From assembly GCF_000717595.1 (NCBI RefSeq), contig NZ_JNZO01000017.1, forward strand, positions 62,001 through 126,000: a stretch of 64,000 nucleotides of DNA. The letters are read 5' to 3'. Positions 33,001 through 41,975 of this stretch are shown piece after piece. Both the position numbers and the translations under genes were made by a program. The number at the start of each line of letters is the position of its first letter. The stretch's first letter is position 1. The stretch is from Streptomyces flavochromogenes (GTDB taxonomy: Bacteria; Actinomycetota; Actinomycetes; Streptomycetales; Streptomycetaceae). Below the pieces are notes generated by a model. The model was not told the origin of the DNA, ran no database searches, and saw only the letters and a list, made by a program, of their open reading frames with translations.

Positions 33001-33981
33001 TCAGACGTTCCGCGGGACGGGGGGGCTCTCCGGTACCGGGGTGTTCTCCGGCACGGGGAAGGCGTGGGCGAGGACCGCGTACGTGCGCAGCTCCTCCAGG
33101 AGGCTCAGGCCGAGCCGGTTGTGGAGCATGTGCGCGTGCGAGAAGAGGACCATGCCCGGGTGGGCCGGCGACTGCTCACGGATCTCGTCCGCGTGGGCGG
33201 CGATCCGGGCGTGCCAGCCGGCGAAGGGGCCGTGGGATCCCGGGTCGAGGGTCACCGCCCCCTCGACCCGGGTGATCGTGTCGAGGAGTGCGGCCGGGTG
33301 GCCCGCCTCGGCGGCCCAGGCGCGCCAGGCTCCGAGACCGTGGGCGTAGTAGTACGCGCGTTCCGCCGGGTCCCCGAGGGCGGCGGCGACCGCGACGGTG
33401 CCGCGCAGGGCCAGCACGGCCCGCTGCCGCTCGCTGCTCACCTTGGGCAGGGCGGCGAGGACGAGGGTGCTGGACAGGGTGAAGAGGGACTCGGCGGCGG
33501 GCATGAGGGCCGGGCCGCCGTAGCGGTCGAACTCCGGCTCGTAGACGGCCGGGTGGACGCCGGGGGGCAGCAGGGCCTTCACCGAGGTGTTCTCGCCGGT
33601 CTCGCCCGCGGCGGCGAGCCGCTCGGCCCCGCTGCGGTAGGCGCCGGGGTCGAGCGGCTCCTCGCCCGGGGCGGGCGCGCCGGCGACGGCCAGGCGATCG
33701 GTGAGGGCGGCCTCCACGCGCGCGCGTGCGGCGGTGTCGAGATCGCCGACGCGGAGCCGCAGGTGCGGGCCGGACTGCCAGTAACGGATGAAGAACCACG
33801 GCGTGCCGGGGGCGAGTTCGCGGATCGTGGGGCCGATGACATCGGTGACGACCCGGTCGTGTGCCGACCGGGCCGTCGTACCGAGGTGGAGGTGCCAGGC
33901 GGTCCATTCGGTCGCCCGCGTCGTGACCGGCGGGGGCGTGGTCGGGGTCGGGGTCGCCGTCGGGGTCGGGGTCGGGGTCAC
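33001..33981 (-). CDS. Thiopeptide-type bacteriocin biosynthesis protein (split LanB elimination domain, TbtC-like)
   Basis: 326 aa. It resembles the C-terminal, glutamate-elimination part of LanB dehydratases that in thiopeptide systems is a separate protein. Visible elements are TEWTAWHLHLG at the start, FFIRYWQSGPHLRLRVGDLD, YEPEFDRYGG, and HMLHNRLGLSLLEE near the end. The first ~20 residues are a Thr-Pro repeat encoded by a GGGTCG simple repeat, so the start (GTG 33981) may be longer than needed. It is the last gene of a six-gene leftward operon and follows the SagB-type gene by 12 bp. Expected role: eliminate glutamate from glutamylated Ser/Thr to give dehydroalanine/dehydrobutyrine. Confidence 0.82.
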   Translation of the reverse strand: MTPTPTPTATPTPTTPPPVTTRATEWTAWHLHLGTTARSAHDRVVTDVIGPTIRELAPGTPWFFIRYWQSGPHLRLRVGDLDTAARARVEAALTDRLAVAGAPAPGEEPLDPGAYRSGAERLAAAGETGENTSVKALLPPGVHPAVYEPEFDRYGGPALMPAAESLFTLSSTLVLAALPKVSSERQRAVLALRGTVAVAAALGDPAERAYYYAHGLGAWRAWAAEAGHPAALLDTITRVEGAVTLDPGSHGPFAGWHARIAAHADEIREQSPAHPGMVLFSHAHMLHNRLGLSLLEELRTYAVLAHAFPVPENTPVPESPPVPRNV

Positions 33982-33993
33982 GGGGACGCTCCT

Positions 33994-35559
33994 TCAGAGT
34001 CTGAGGTCGAGCAGCGCGCCGCCGGTGTCCTGCGGTACTCCCACGACCACGGACAGGACGATCATCTCGTCGGGGTCCAGGCCGAGGACGCGCTGGGTGG
34101 GAATCTCCTTGAAGGCCCGCACGGGGCGGGCGAAGAGGCCGGAGGCGGCGGCGGACAGGCAGAGCCCGTGCGCGGCCCAGCCCGCGGCGTGCTGGACGGC
34201 GCCCCAGCCGGCGGTCCCGAGGCGCTCGAAGAGCTCCCGGGTCCGGACGGACAGGAACACGGTGAGCGGCGCGTCACGGATGCCGCAGCCGTTGACGGGC
34301 GAGACGCCGTAGCCGTACTGCTCCTCGATTCGCTCGGGCGCGGTCGCGTCGGCGCGCAGGAGACTCGCGGCGCCGTCCCGGAGCCGGTGGACGCCGTCGG
34401 TCCGCCCTTCGACGCCCTGGACGACGGCGGTGACGGTCAACGCCGCGAAGGCGGTGCCGAGTTCGGGTCCTGGTGGCGGTACGGAGAGCCAGCGGGCGGC
34501 GCTGTCGAGCGCCTCGGCGGGCAGGTTCCGGCGCCGGCCGCTCATGCCGTGCAGGGCGCGCGGCATGCGTCCGGAGTGGCGCCGCCAGAGCAGTTCCGCC
34601 CAGTCCGGCACGGTCGCCGAGGGGCCGAGGCCCGCCGGGACGGCGGTGGTGAGCGGGGCGGGGGCGCCGTCGTAGGTCTGCTCCCGGTTGACGCGGATCA
34701 GCTCCGCGAGGGCGGGGTCGGTGCGGGTGAGGTGGGCCGGTGGCGCGGGAACGAAGCCCGTCTCCCGGGCCGGTACTCCCCCGCCCTCCAGCTCCACGAC
34801 GAACGGAAGGGACCAGGCCCAGGCGTCGTCCAGCTCCAGGGCGGACAGCAGCGCGTGCGCGTCCGGGCCCGGAAGACGGAGCCGCGCGGGCACGTCGAAG
34901 AGTTCGAGACCGAGGCTCAACGCCCGCAGGACAAAACCGAGTTCGATGGCGATGAGCGAGCCGCGGAACCACTGGTAGGCGGGTGGCACGGTCGTGTACC
35001 GGCCGGTGAGCACGACGTTCCGGGCGGGGGCCGCCGGGGCGCCGGTGAGGGCGTGCCGGTCCGGTTCGAGCAGGCGCCACGGCATGCCGGCGCCCCCGTC
35101 CACGAAGGCGTGGACGGGGAAGAGGCAGCGCGGCGAGGCGTACGGCCGGTGGTCGTTGTAGGGGTTCTCGGGCTCTCTGCGCTGCGGTCCGAAGGCGGTG
35201 ACGAGGGCGCGGCCGAGCCGGTCCTCGACCGGTTCGGCCGCGCCCCGCCCGCGCCGGCCGCCGGGTGACGGCGCGGGGTAGGGCAGCGCCGCGAGCCGGT
35301 CGTGGGTACCGAGCGGCAGGGCCCGGCGCGGGCCGCCCCCGCGCGGTGGCGGGGGCGGTACGTGCGTGTCGGGCGGCGGTTGCGGCACCCAGGTCCACGG
35401 GGGCGCCTCCGGCGCGTCGTCCCCGGCCCCGTACGCGTACCAGAGGGGCTCGCGGGCGATGCTGTTGTCGCCCTCGGGGCCGGGCAGGTCGACCGGGCCG
35501 CGCCGGGGCGGGACCCCGGCGCCGGCGTCCGCCGCGCGCGGAGCCGTCGGGGCCGTCAC
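33994..35559 (-). CDS. SagB-type azoline dehydrogenase, copy 1 (TbtE-like)
   Basis: 521 aa FMN-dependent oxidoreductase of the SagB/McbC nitroreductase superfamily, expected to oxidise azolines to azoles. A Pro-rich N-terminal ~90 residues precede two nitroreductase-like halves: PYNDHRPYASPRCLFPVHAFV and GWGAVQHAAGWAAHGLCLSAAASGL. The last ~30 residues (DEMIVLSVVVGVPQ) match the C-terminal strand of the fold. The GTG at 35559 overlaps the YcaO stop (GTGA), a strong reason for this start. Pairing with the YcaO and ocin-ThiF proteins immediately upstream fits azole formation. Confidence 0.85.
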   Translation of the reverse strand: MTAPTAPRAADAGAGVPPRRGPVDLPGPEGDNSIAREPLWYAYGAGDDAPEAPPWTWVPQPPPDTHVPPPPPRGGGPRRALPLGTHDRLAALPYPAPSPGGRRGRGAAEPVEDRLGRALVTAFGPQRREPENPYNDHRPYASPRCLFPVHAFVDGGAGMPWRLLEPDRHALTGAPAAPARNVVLTGRYTTVPPAYQWFRGSLIAIELGFVLRALSLGLELFDVPARLRLPGPDAHALLSALELDDAWAWSLPFVVELEGGGVPARETGFVPAPPAHLTRTDPALAELIRVNREQTYDGAPAPLTTAVPAGLGPSATVPDWAELLWRRHSGRMPRALHGMSGRRRNLPAEALDSAARWLSVPPPGPELGTAFAALTVTAVVQGVEGRTDGVHRLRDGAASLLRADATAPERIEEQYGYGVSPVNGCGIRDAPLTVFLSVRTRELFERLGTAGWGAVQHAAGWAAHGLCLSAAASGLFARPVRAFKEIPTQRVLGLDPDEMIVLSVVVGVPQDTGGALLDLRL

Positions 35560-37496
35560 GGGAACGGGTGGGGGTCGAGGGGGATCGCCCGGTGCTCCTG
35601 CCCGGTACCGCGCAGGGCGGCGGTGAGCCGGGGCAGTCCGGCCAGCCGCTGCTGGGCGTGGCCGAAGCACATCGGGACGATGCCGGGGACGACCGCGCGG
35701 GCCACGTGGATGCCCGCGTCCGCGTGTTCGCGGCTGGTCTGGTCGACGAGCACGATCCGGTCGAGCCCGGCCTCGGCGAACAGTCCGCGGACGAAGTCCA
35801 GGGCGCCGCGCACGTCCCCGCCGGAACCGCGCTCCATCCGGCCCGGCCAGTCGGGGAAGGCCTCGTCGAGCGTGACCCGGGGTCCGCCGAGCGCCGCGGT
35901 GGCGCGGCGGGCGGTCTCGGGCAGCGAGGAGAAGCGGACGTGGTCCTCCAGCTCCTGGACCAGCCACGGGTCCTCGACCATCGGCTCGACGGTCTCGCGG
36001 GTCCAGTCGACCGGGTTGGTGACGAGCTGGGCGACCTCGCGCAGGGCGCCGCGGATCGCGGCCTGCGGGTCGGCGCCGGATCCGGCCGAGGAGAAGGTGG
36101 CCGGGAAGGGGTTGAGCCGGTTCACCGCGAGCACCCAGACGACCGGAAGGCCGATGTCCTGGGTGGCGACGAGGAGGTGCACGTCGAAGCCGCGCGACTC
36201 CATCAGCTCGATCATGGCGCGGCTTGTGGGGTCGGTCAGGGTGGAGTTCGGGATGGTCGGCAGCGGGGCGGCCCGGTGCCAGGAGAGCAGGAAGGCGTCC
36301 CGCTCCGCCAGCTCGAACAGCGAGTGCAGGGCGGCCTCTTCGAGGTTGGCGCCGACGGCGCAGCCGCTGGACGACTCGTAGAAGTAGTGCTTGCGGCCGG
36401 GCGTCCCGGCGGCGCGGGCGGCCCTGCGGTCGCGGCGGTGGTTGTACTCGTACTGGTAGAAGGCGTGGTCGGCGGGGACGAGCAGGGCGCGCCCGTCGTC
36501 GAGGTCGTGGCCCCACACCCAGTCCATCGGGGTGTCCGCGTCGAACGGGGTGGCCCTGCCGGTCGGGTGGGCGAGCTGCTCGGCCGTGTACTGCCCGAGG
36601 CCGGCCGGGTCGACGGCGTGCTCCGCGACCTCGGCGTACGAGCGGTGGGTGAGGACGGGGATGTCGTACGGGAAGCCCGCGAGGCGCTCGTACGCCTCCA
36701 GGATCGCCACGGGTCCGGTCTCGGCGAAGGTCCGGGCGCGGCCGTGGCCCATCGCCGGGGCGTCCGGCACCACGGCCATGCTCATCGCGAACGGGGCGCG
36801 GGACTCGCGCAGGAGCGCGCGGACGGGACCGAAGCGGTCGTCCACCAGGCGGTCCTGGAGCACCCCGCGCTCGACGAGCCGGCTCGCGGCGGTGCGGGTG
36901 CAGTCGCCCGGGAAGGCGGGCCGGTCGGCCAGGGTGAGCGGCGCCGGGGTCCGCCTACCGTCGAGCCGCTCGTACGCCGGTCCGCAGAGCGGGCAGTGGA
37001 AGCTGCGGGCGATCCGGTGCCGGCGCAGGCCGCGCGGCGAGACGGAGAAGAGTTCGCCGGGCCCGAGCGGCCGCCTCACCAGGTGTTCCAGGGTCGCCCG
37101 GAGCAGTTCGGGGAGGAGCGGCGCGCCCGGCCCGGGGGCGGTGGTCGCGTACCGCAGGTCGCCGACGAGGGGGTGGTCGGGGACGGTGCGGTCGCGGACC
37201 TCGGCGCAGCCGGCGCAGCCCGCGTCGGTGCCGGGCCGCCAGAGCGGCCCGACGAGGACCTCGTCGCCCAGGAGGCGTACGGAGAGGTGGGGCCGGCCGG
37301 CGGCGACGGCCTCGTCGAACCGTGCCCGCTCCCAGTCGAGGTGCCAGCCGCGGTCGACCGCGACGGTTCCCTCGGGGAGGACGTCCGCGAGGACGTCGAG
37401 CGCGGAACGCCAGGCCTCGTCGGCGGGGTGGGCGTCGAACCCGGGGCCCCGGGCGAGGGCCGGGGCGGGGACGGGGGTGAGCGTGTCAGTGGGCAT
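35556..37496 (-). CDS. YcaO-family cyclodehydratase (TbtG-like)
   Basis: 646 aa. The N-terminal third has four Cys in two pairs (GCAGCAEV at ~94-97, FHCPLCGPAY at ~167-171) like the zinc site of E1/ocin-ThiF-fused YcaO proteins. The YcaO domain has the ATP/Mg2+ elements YESSSGCAVGANLEEAALHS and LFELAERDAFLLSWH. The C-terminus ends PLDPHPFP, close to the PxPxP tail required by azoline-forming YcaO enzymes. It should phosphorylate amide oxygens and cyclise Ser/Thr/Cys in the precursor core. The ATG at 37496 overlaps the upstream gene. Confidence 0.93.
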   Translation of the reverse strand: MPTDTLTPVPAPALARGPGFDAHPADEAWRSALDVLADVLPEGTVAVDRGWHLDWERARFDEAVAAGRPHLSVRLLGDEVLVGPLWRPGTDAGCAGCAEVRDRTVPDHPLVGDLRYATTAPGPGAPLLPELLRATLEHLVRRPLGPGELFSVSPRGLRRHRIARSFHCPLCGPAYERLDGRRTPAPLTLADRPAFPGDCTRTAASRLVERGVLQDRLVDDRFGPVRALLRESRAPFAMSMAVVPDAPAMGHGRARTFAETGPVAILEAYERLAGFPYDIPVLTHRSYAEVAEHAVDPAGLGQYTAEQLAHPTGRATPFDADTPMDWVWGHDLDDGRALLVPADHAFYQYEYNHRRDRRAARAAGTPGRKHYFYESSSGCAVGANLEEAALHSLFELAERDAFLLSWHRAAPLPTIPNSTLTDPTSRAMIELMESRGFDVHLLVATQDIGLPVVWVLAVNRLNPFPATFSSAGSGADPQAAIRGALREVAQLVTNPVDWTRETVEPMVEDPWLVQELEDHVRFSSLPETARRATAALGGPRVTLDEAFPDWPGRMERGSGGDVRGALDFVRGLFAEAGLDRIVLVDQTSREHADAGIHVARAVVPGIVPMCFGHAQQRLAGLPRLTAALRGTGQEHRAIPLDPHPFP

Positions 37497-39261
37497 CGTG
37501 GGCCTCCACGGGGCCGTACCAGAGGGGAAGCTCGCCGAGCACGGGGTCGCGGCGGAGGGCCTCGCCCCGGTACGTGGTGCCGGAGCGGGCGGCCAGTTGG
37601 GCGCGGAGGCCGTCCAGGACGGCGCGGTCGGCGAGGAGCAGGGCGTCGGTGGAGAGCGGGTCGACGGTGCCGGGACCGTCCGCGGTCTGGGTGTGGGCGA
37701 GCGCGGTGCACAGGGCGTTCCGGGCGGCCTCCGCCGCGTCGGCGCCCCAGGCGCGGCCGAGGGTCGCGCCGTCGGCGGTCACCTCGGCGAGCCGCCAGTC
37801 GAGGCCGGGCACGCCGTGGAGCCGTAGCGCGGGTTCGTGCGGCAGGAGGGCGCGGAGTCCGGCGAGGATCCGCAGGCCCTCCGCGTCGAGGGCCTCGCAC
37901 GCCACGCCGCCCGCGGCCGCGGCGGGAGCGCCCGCCGGGAGGGCCGCGGGCGGCACGTGCGGGGTGGCGGTCTTCGCCGGAAGGGGTGCCGTCTCCTCGG
38001 CGAGCAGGCGCAGCGCGCCGTCGAGGAGCCAGTGTTCCCTCGTGAGCCCTGCCGCCGGGGTGGGAGCCCCGGGGATGCGGGCGTGCGGACCGGCCGCCGG
38101 GGTGGGCGCCCCGGGGATGAGGGCCCGCAGGGCCTGCAGGGTGGCCGCCACGGTGGCGGTCTCCTGATGGGCGGCCCAGGCGAGGACCGTGGTCGTGGGG
38201 CGGCCGTCGGCGCGGAGCTCGGCGGCGCGCAGGGCGAGCGGCATCTGGGGCAGGTCGGCGCCCTCGGTGAGGGCGAGCGGTCCGGTCCAGCGGGCGGCGA
38301 GCGGGGTCGCCGTCTCGCGTGCCTCGTCCGGCTCGGGCCGGGGGTTGGCGGGGGCGGTGCCGAGGGTGAACGGGCCCTCGGGGAGGGAGCCCGGTCGGCC
38401 GGTCGCGGCCGCCTGGTGGGCTCCCTCGACGGTGACCCGGTCGGAGACCAGGTCCGTCCCGTGCACGACATGGGCCTCGCCCGTGTCCGCCGTACCGGTG
38501 AGGGTGTCGATGAGGAGCTGCGCCCCGAGGGCGCCGGCGAGCGCGTCCGCCATGGGACGGGGCGCGGGGGCGGTGGACTCGGCGGCGGCCCAGGCGCGGG
38601 CCCGGTCGTGGAACGCGGCCCGGACGGCCGGGTGTCCGGGGGCGGTGAGGGCGGGTCCGACGAGGGTGACGCCGGTGCCGCCGAGGAGGACGGGGACGAC
38701 GAGGGGCGCCTCGGCGGACGGCGCCGGACTCCCGTCGTCCTCGCGGATGTCGAGGACCGCGTCCGGGGCGGCGGCCGCCTCCTCCGTACCGGTGAGGACC
38801 GTGCCGACCCCCGCCCGGCGCAGACCGCGCACGGCCGGGCCGGTCGCGGTCGCCGGGCCGGTGACCAGGACCGTCGCGGCGCGGAGCCGCGCGAAGGCCG
38901 CGTACGGGTCGTCGAGGAGGCCTTCGAGGCGGGCGAGGGACTCGGCGTGCCGCCGCCGTACGTCGGCGGGCGGTTCGGGCGCGGTGTGGGCGGCCGGGTC
39001 GAGGAGCAGTCCGTTCTCGCGGAGCTTGTCGACGAGGAGACGGACGGCGGGGCGGGCGCGCTCGGTGCCGATCTCGGCGACGAGCGCGTCCTCGTCGGTG
39101 CCGTCCTCCAGGAGCGGGACGCAGCCCTGGGCGACGGCGTGCAGGACCTCGGAGCCGCGCAGGACGAACCGGGCGCGGGCGCCGCTGAAGTAGACGCCGC
39201 CGGGGACGGGTGCGTAGTGCAGGTCGGGTCGCGCCCTGAGCGCCGCTGCGGGCATCGTCAT
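37486..39261 (-). CDS. Leader-peptide-binding ocin-ThiF-like cyclodehydratase partner (TbtF-like)
   Basis: 591 aa. The N-terminal ~95 residues (LHYAPVPGGVYFSGARARFV ... LLVDKLRENGLLLD) look like a PqqD-type RiPP recognition element (winged helix) that binds the precursor leader. The rest is divergent E1-like/ThiF sequence (ATVLVTGPATATGPAVRGLRRAGVG). Around residues 380-410 there is a 14-residue tandem repeat, IPGAPTPAAG-PHAR then IPGAPTPAAG-LTRE. The ATG at 39261 overlaps the dehydratase stop (ATGA). It should deliver the precursor to the YcaO enzyme. Confidence 0.82.
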   Translation of the reverse strand: MTMPAAALRARPDLHYAPVPGGVYFSGARARFVLRGSEVLHAVAQGCVPLLEDGTDEDALVAEIGTERARPAVRLLVDKLRENGLLLDPAAHTAPEPPADVRRRHAESLARLEGLLDDPYAAFARLRAATVLVTGPATATGPAVRGLRRAGVGTVLTGTEEAAAAPDAVLDIREDDGSPAPSAEAPLVVPVLLGGTGVTLVGPALTAPGHPAVRAAFHDRARAWAAAESTAPAPRPMADALAGALGAQLLIDTLTGTADTGEAHVVHGTDLVSDRVTVEGAHQAAATGRPGSLPEGPFTLGTAPANPRPEPDEARETATPLAARWTGPLALTEGADLPQMPLALRAAELRADGRPTTTVLAWAAHQETATVAATLQALRALIPGAPTPAAGPHARIPGAPTPAAGLTREHWLLDGALRLLAEETAPLPAKTATPHVPPAALPAGAPAAAAGGVACEALDAEGLRILAGLRALLPHEPALRLHGVPGLDWRLAEVTADGATLGRAWGADAAEAARNALCTALAHTQTADGPGTVDPLSTDALLLADRAVLDGLRAQLAARSGTTYRGEALRRDPVLGELPLWYGPVEAHDAH

Positions 39262-41975
39262 CGCTCCTCGCCCTCGGTGGTCGGGTGGTAGGTGAAGCGG
39301 CCGCCGGCGGTCCGGCCGACCTCGACGACCCACTCGGTGGCGTGGGTGCCGTCGACGACGCCGGGCAGTGCCTCCTCCAGGTAGCTGCCGCCGGTGTCGG
39401 CGCCGCGGCGCTCCAGCATCCGGGGCAGGACGCGGGCGCCGAGCGCGCTGCTCAGGTCCACGTACTGGGGCTTCTGCTGAAGGCGCTTGGACTGGATGTC
39501 GGGGGCGCCGACGGAGAGCGGGCCCTCGTCCTCGGGGACGGTCTTGATGACGACCTCCTCGGGGACGCCGTACGTGGCGCGCCAGGCGTTGAGGGCGAGG
39601 AGCCGCTCGTGCTCCTCGGGGCCGGCGGCCAGGGCGGCGCCCAGCTCCTCTCCCCCGTACCAGCGGCGGCGGCCGATGAGGACGTCGCCGACGGCCATCC
39701 GGGGGGCGACCCGGGTGGTCGCCCGGTCCCAGGGGGTGGCGGCGTGCCAGCTGTTGGGGAGGGCGTTGAAGAGGCGGCCGCTGATGGCGAGGCCGGAGGC
39801 GACGGAGAGCGGCGGCGGGAAGAGGCCGGGGTGGCCGGTGCCGAGCGGCAGGACCCGCAGCGGGGCGCCTTCGGCGTCCTCGACGCGCAGGGAGTCGGTC
39901 TCGGGGTCGTGGGCGAGCCGCAGTCCGAACCAGTCGTCGGGGGTGAGGCCTCCGGGCAGGATCGGAGTGTGGGCGTTGACGTTGAGGCGGTGCAGGCCCA
40001 GGTCCTCGGTGACGCGGGCGCCGTCGTAGCCGTACACCCGGCGCACGTGGTCGGCGAGGCGGGGCAGCGCGCGGCCGCCGAGGCGCCGGTCGGCCTCCAG
40101 GAAGCGGGCGTAGAGCATGCCGTGGCCCGGCAGGCCGTCGTTGAGGACGAGGTGGCCGTCGCCGCGCTGGAGCAGGATGCCGTAGATCAGCGGGTCGCGG
40201 CGGAAGCGTTCCGGCAGGTCTCCGGTGAGGCCGGCGACCTGCTCCGGGCTGATGCGGAGGGTGTCGTCGCCGCGCTCGACGGCCTGGCCGATGAGGGCGT
40301 GGAGCGCCTCGGTGACCTCGCGGCGCAGCTCGTAGATGCGCTCCAGGGAGCCGTCGGCGGGGCCGATGCCCTTGAGCGCGGTGGGGTCGCCGGGGCCGTC
40401 GGGTCCGTACACGGCGGCCATGGCGGCGGCGCGGCGGGAGACCTCGCCGACGACGAAGGGGGCGTTGGCGGCGAGGGGGACGTTCGCCCCGGGGCCGAAG
40501 CGCTCGACGAACGCGGCGGTCATGAGGACGCGCACGTCGTGCAGCCAGTCGAAGACGGTGAGGAGTTCGACGGCCGGGCCGAGGTCCTTCAGTGATTCCT
40601 TCCAGGGTTCCGTGGCCACCTTGAGCGGCGGCATCACGTAGTCCTCCTCGACCGTGACGTGCGCGGGTCGTCCGGCGGCGTGGCTGAGTTCGCCGAGAGC
40701 GCCGCGCAGCTCGGCGAGCGCGTCGCCGCGTGCGGCGGCGGGCGCGGCGGTGAAGGCGGGCAGTCCGGCCCTGACGCGATCGGTGAGCCGCTTCGTCACC
40801 GGGCGGGGGTCGTCGGGGGTGAGCAGGACGTCGTAGTCGGTGGAGCCGTCCTCGGCCTCGTGGAAGGTGCAGAGGAGGCCCTGTGCGACGGCGCCGCGGA
40901 CCTTCTGGTCGGCGTCCTCGGCGGCGATGCCGGAGCGTGCGGCGACATGGGCGACGACGGACGGGAAGGGGCGGGGGCCCATGGAGACGGCGTCGAGGAG
41001 GTCTCCGGCGGGGCCGTCGAGGGAGACGGCGGCCCGGCGCATCCCCTCGGGGGCGGGCTTCAGGAAGAAGAGCTTCCCGGCCGCCGGGTCGGGCGCGGAG
41101 GTCGGCGGAAGGCCGATCCACATGTCCTCGATCGCCCGGTCGGCGGGGTCGGGCAGTCCGCCGAGCACGTAGTTGAGCATCACGCGGTCGAGGCCGGGGA
41201 AGGCGGTCGCGCCGCCGAAGCCCGCCTCGTCGGGTCCGGGTGCGGCCGGGTCGGGCTCGGCGATGCCGACGGCCGTGAACCGGGCGAGCGGGCTCGTACG
41301 GACCATGGCGCGGGTGACGTACTGGATGAGGCCGCGCTCGGACTTGCGGGACTTGGAAGGAACCCTGCCGGGGGCCCGGACGGCGGCGCGGTAGCGCTCG
41401 GCCTCCTGGTGGACCTCGGGTGCGACGAGGGCGAGCGAACGCAACAGATCGGCGTCGCCGAGGAGTTCGGCGAGGACTCCGCGCTCGCGCTCGGCCGCGT
41501 CGGGGTAGCCGGCGACGAGCTCCTCGCGGATCCGCTCGCGTTCCCGGCGGGCTTCGAGCCAGGTGTCGATCACGGGGGTCGCGGGCTCCGGCGCCTTCTT
41601 CGGGGCCTTGCCGCTGTTCACGGCGCGGCGCAGGGCGATCAGTTCGCGCCGCTCGGCGTCGTCGGTCGCGGCGCCGATCCGCTCGTACAGCTCGTCCGAG
41701 GCGGCGGCGGCGGCTTCGGCGAGGGTCTGCTCGGCGGCGGTGACGAGGACGAGCTGCCGGCGCAGCTCGGGGTCGGCGAGCCGGGCCCTGCGCAGCGGGT
41801 TGACCCGCAGGAACCAGAGGGGCTCGGGGGCCGGCGTCACGTGAGGGTTCGGTGCCTCCAGGGGTGCGGACGCCGCCGTCGGTGCGGTCGTCGGGCCGGG
41901 CGTCGGTGCGGTCACCTGCTCGGGCGGCGTGTCCCCGCGCGGGTCCGTGGGGATGCCGATCACGGGGGCGGTCAT
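39258..41975 (-). CDS. Split LanB dehydratase, tRNA-Glu-dependent glutamylation protein (TbtB-like)
   Basis: 905 aa lantibiotic-dehydratase N-terminal family. It activates Ser/Thr side chains by glutamyl transfer from Glu-tRNA(Glu). Family features: SERGLIQYVTRAMVRTSPLARF (the conserved RxxxRxxPxxxF-type segment), PLIYGILLQRGDGHLVLNDG, and SWHAATPWDRATTRVAPRMAVG. The first ~45 residues are a Pro/Thr/Ala-rich extension. The elimination domain is absent here and is supplied by a separate gene, as in thiopeptide clusters. Start ATG 41975 overlaps the upstream stop; stop overlaps the downstream start. Confidence 0.9.
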   Translation of the reverse strand: MTAPVIGIPTDPRGDTPPEQVTAPTPGPTTAPTAASAPLEAPNPHVTPAPEPLWFLRVNPLRRARLADPELRRQLVLVTAAEQTLAEAAAAASDELYERIGAATDDAERRELIALRRAVNSGKAPKKAPEPATPVIDTWLEARRERERIREELVAGYPDAAERERGVLAELLGDADLLRSLALVAPEVHQEAERYRAAVRAPGRVPSKSRKSERGLIQYVTRAMVRTSPLARFTAVGIAEPDPAAPGPDEAGFGGATAFPGLDRVMLNYVLGGLPDPADRAIEDMWIGLPPTSAPDPAAGKLFFLKPAPEGMRRAAVSLDGPAGDLLDAVSMGPRPFPSVVAHVAARSGIAAEDADQKVRGAVAQGLLCTFHEAEDGSTDYDVLLTPDDPRPVTKRLTDRVRAGLPAFTAAPAAARGDALAELRGALGELSHAAGRPAHVTVEEDYVMPPLKVATEPWKESLKDLGPAVELLTVFDWLHDVRVLMTAAFVERFGPGANVPLAANAPFVVGEVSRRAAAMAAVYGPDGPGDPTALKGIGPADGSLERIYELRREVTEALHALIGQAVERGDDTLRISPEQVAGLTGDLPERFRRDPLIYGILLQRGDGHLVLNDGLPGHGMLYARFLEADRRLGGRALPRLADHVRRVYGYDGARVTEDLGLHRLNVNAHTPILPGGLTPDDWFGLRLAHDPETDSLRVEDAEGAPLRVLPLGTGHPGLFPPPLSVASGLAISGRLFNALPNSWHAATPWDRATTRVAPRMAVGDVLIGRRRWYGGEELGAALAAGPEEHERLLALNAWRATYGVPEEVVIKTVPEDEGPLSVGAPDIQSKRLQQKPQYVDLSSALGARVLPRMLERRGADTGGSYLEEALPGVVDGTHATEWVVEVGRTAGGRFTYHPTTEGEER

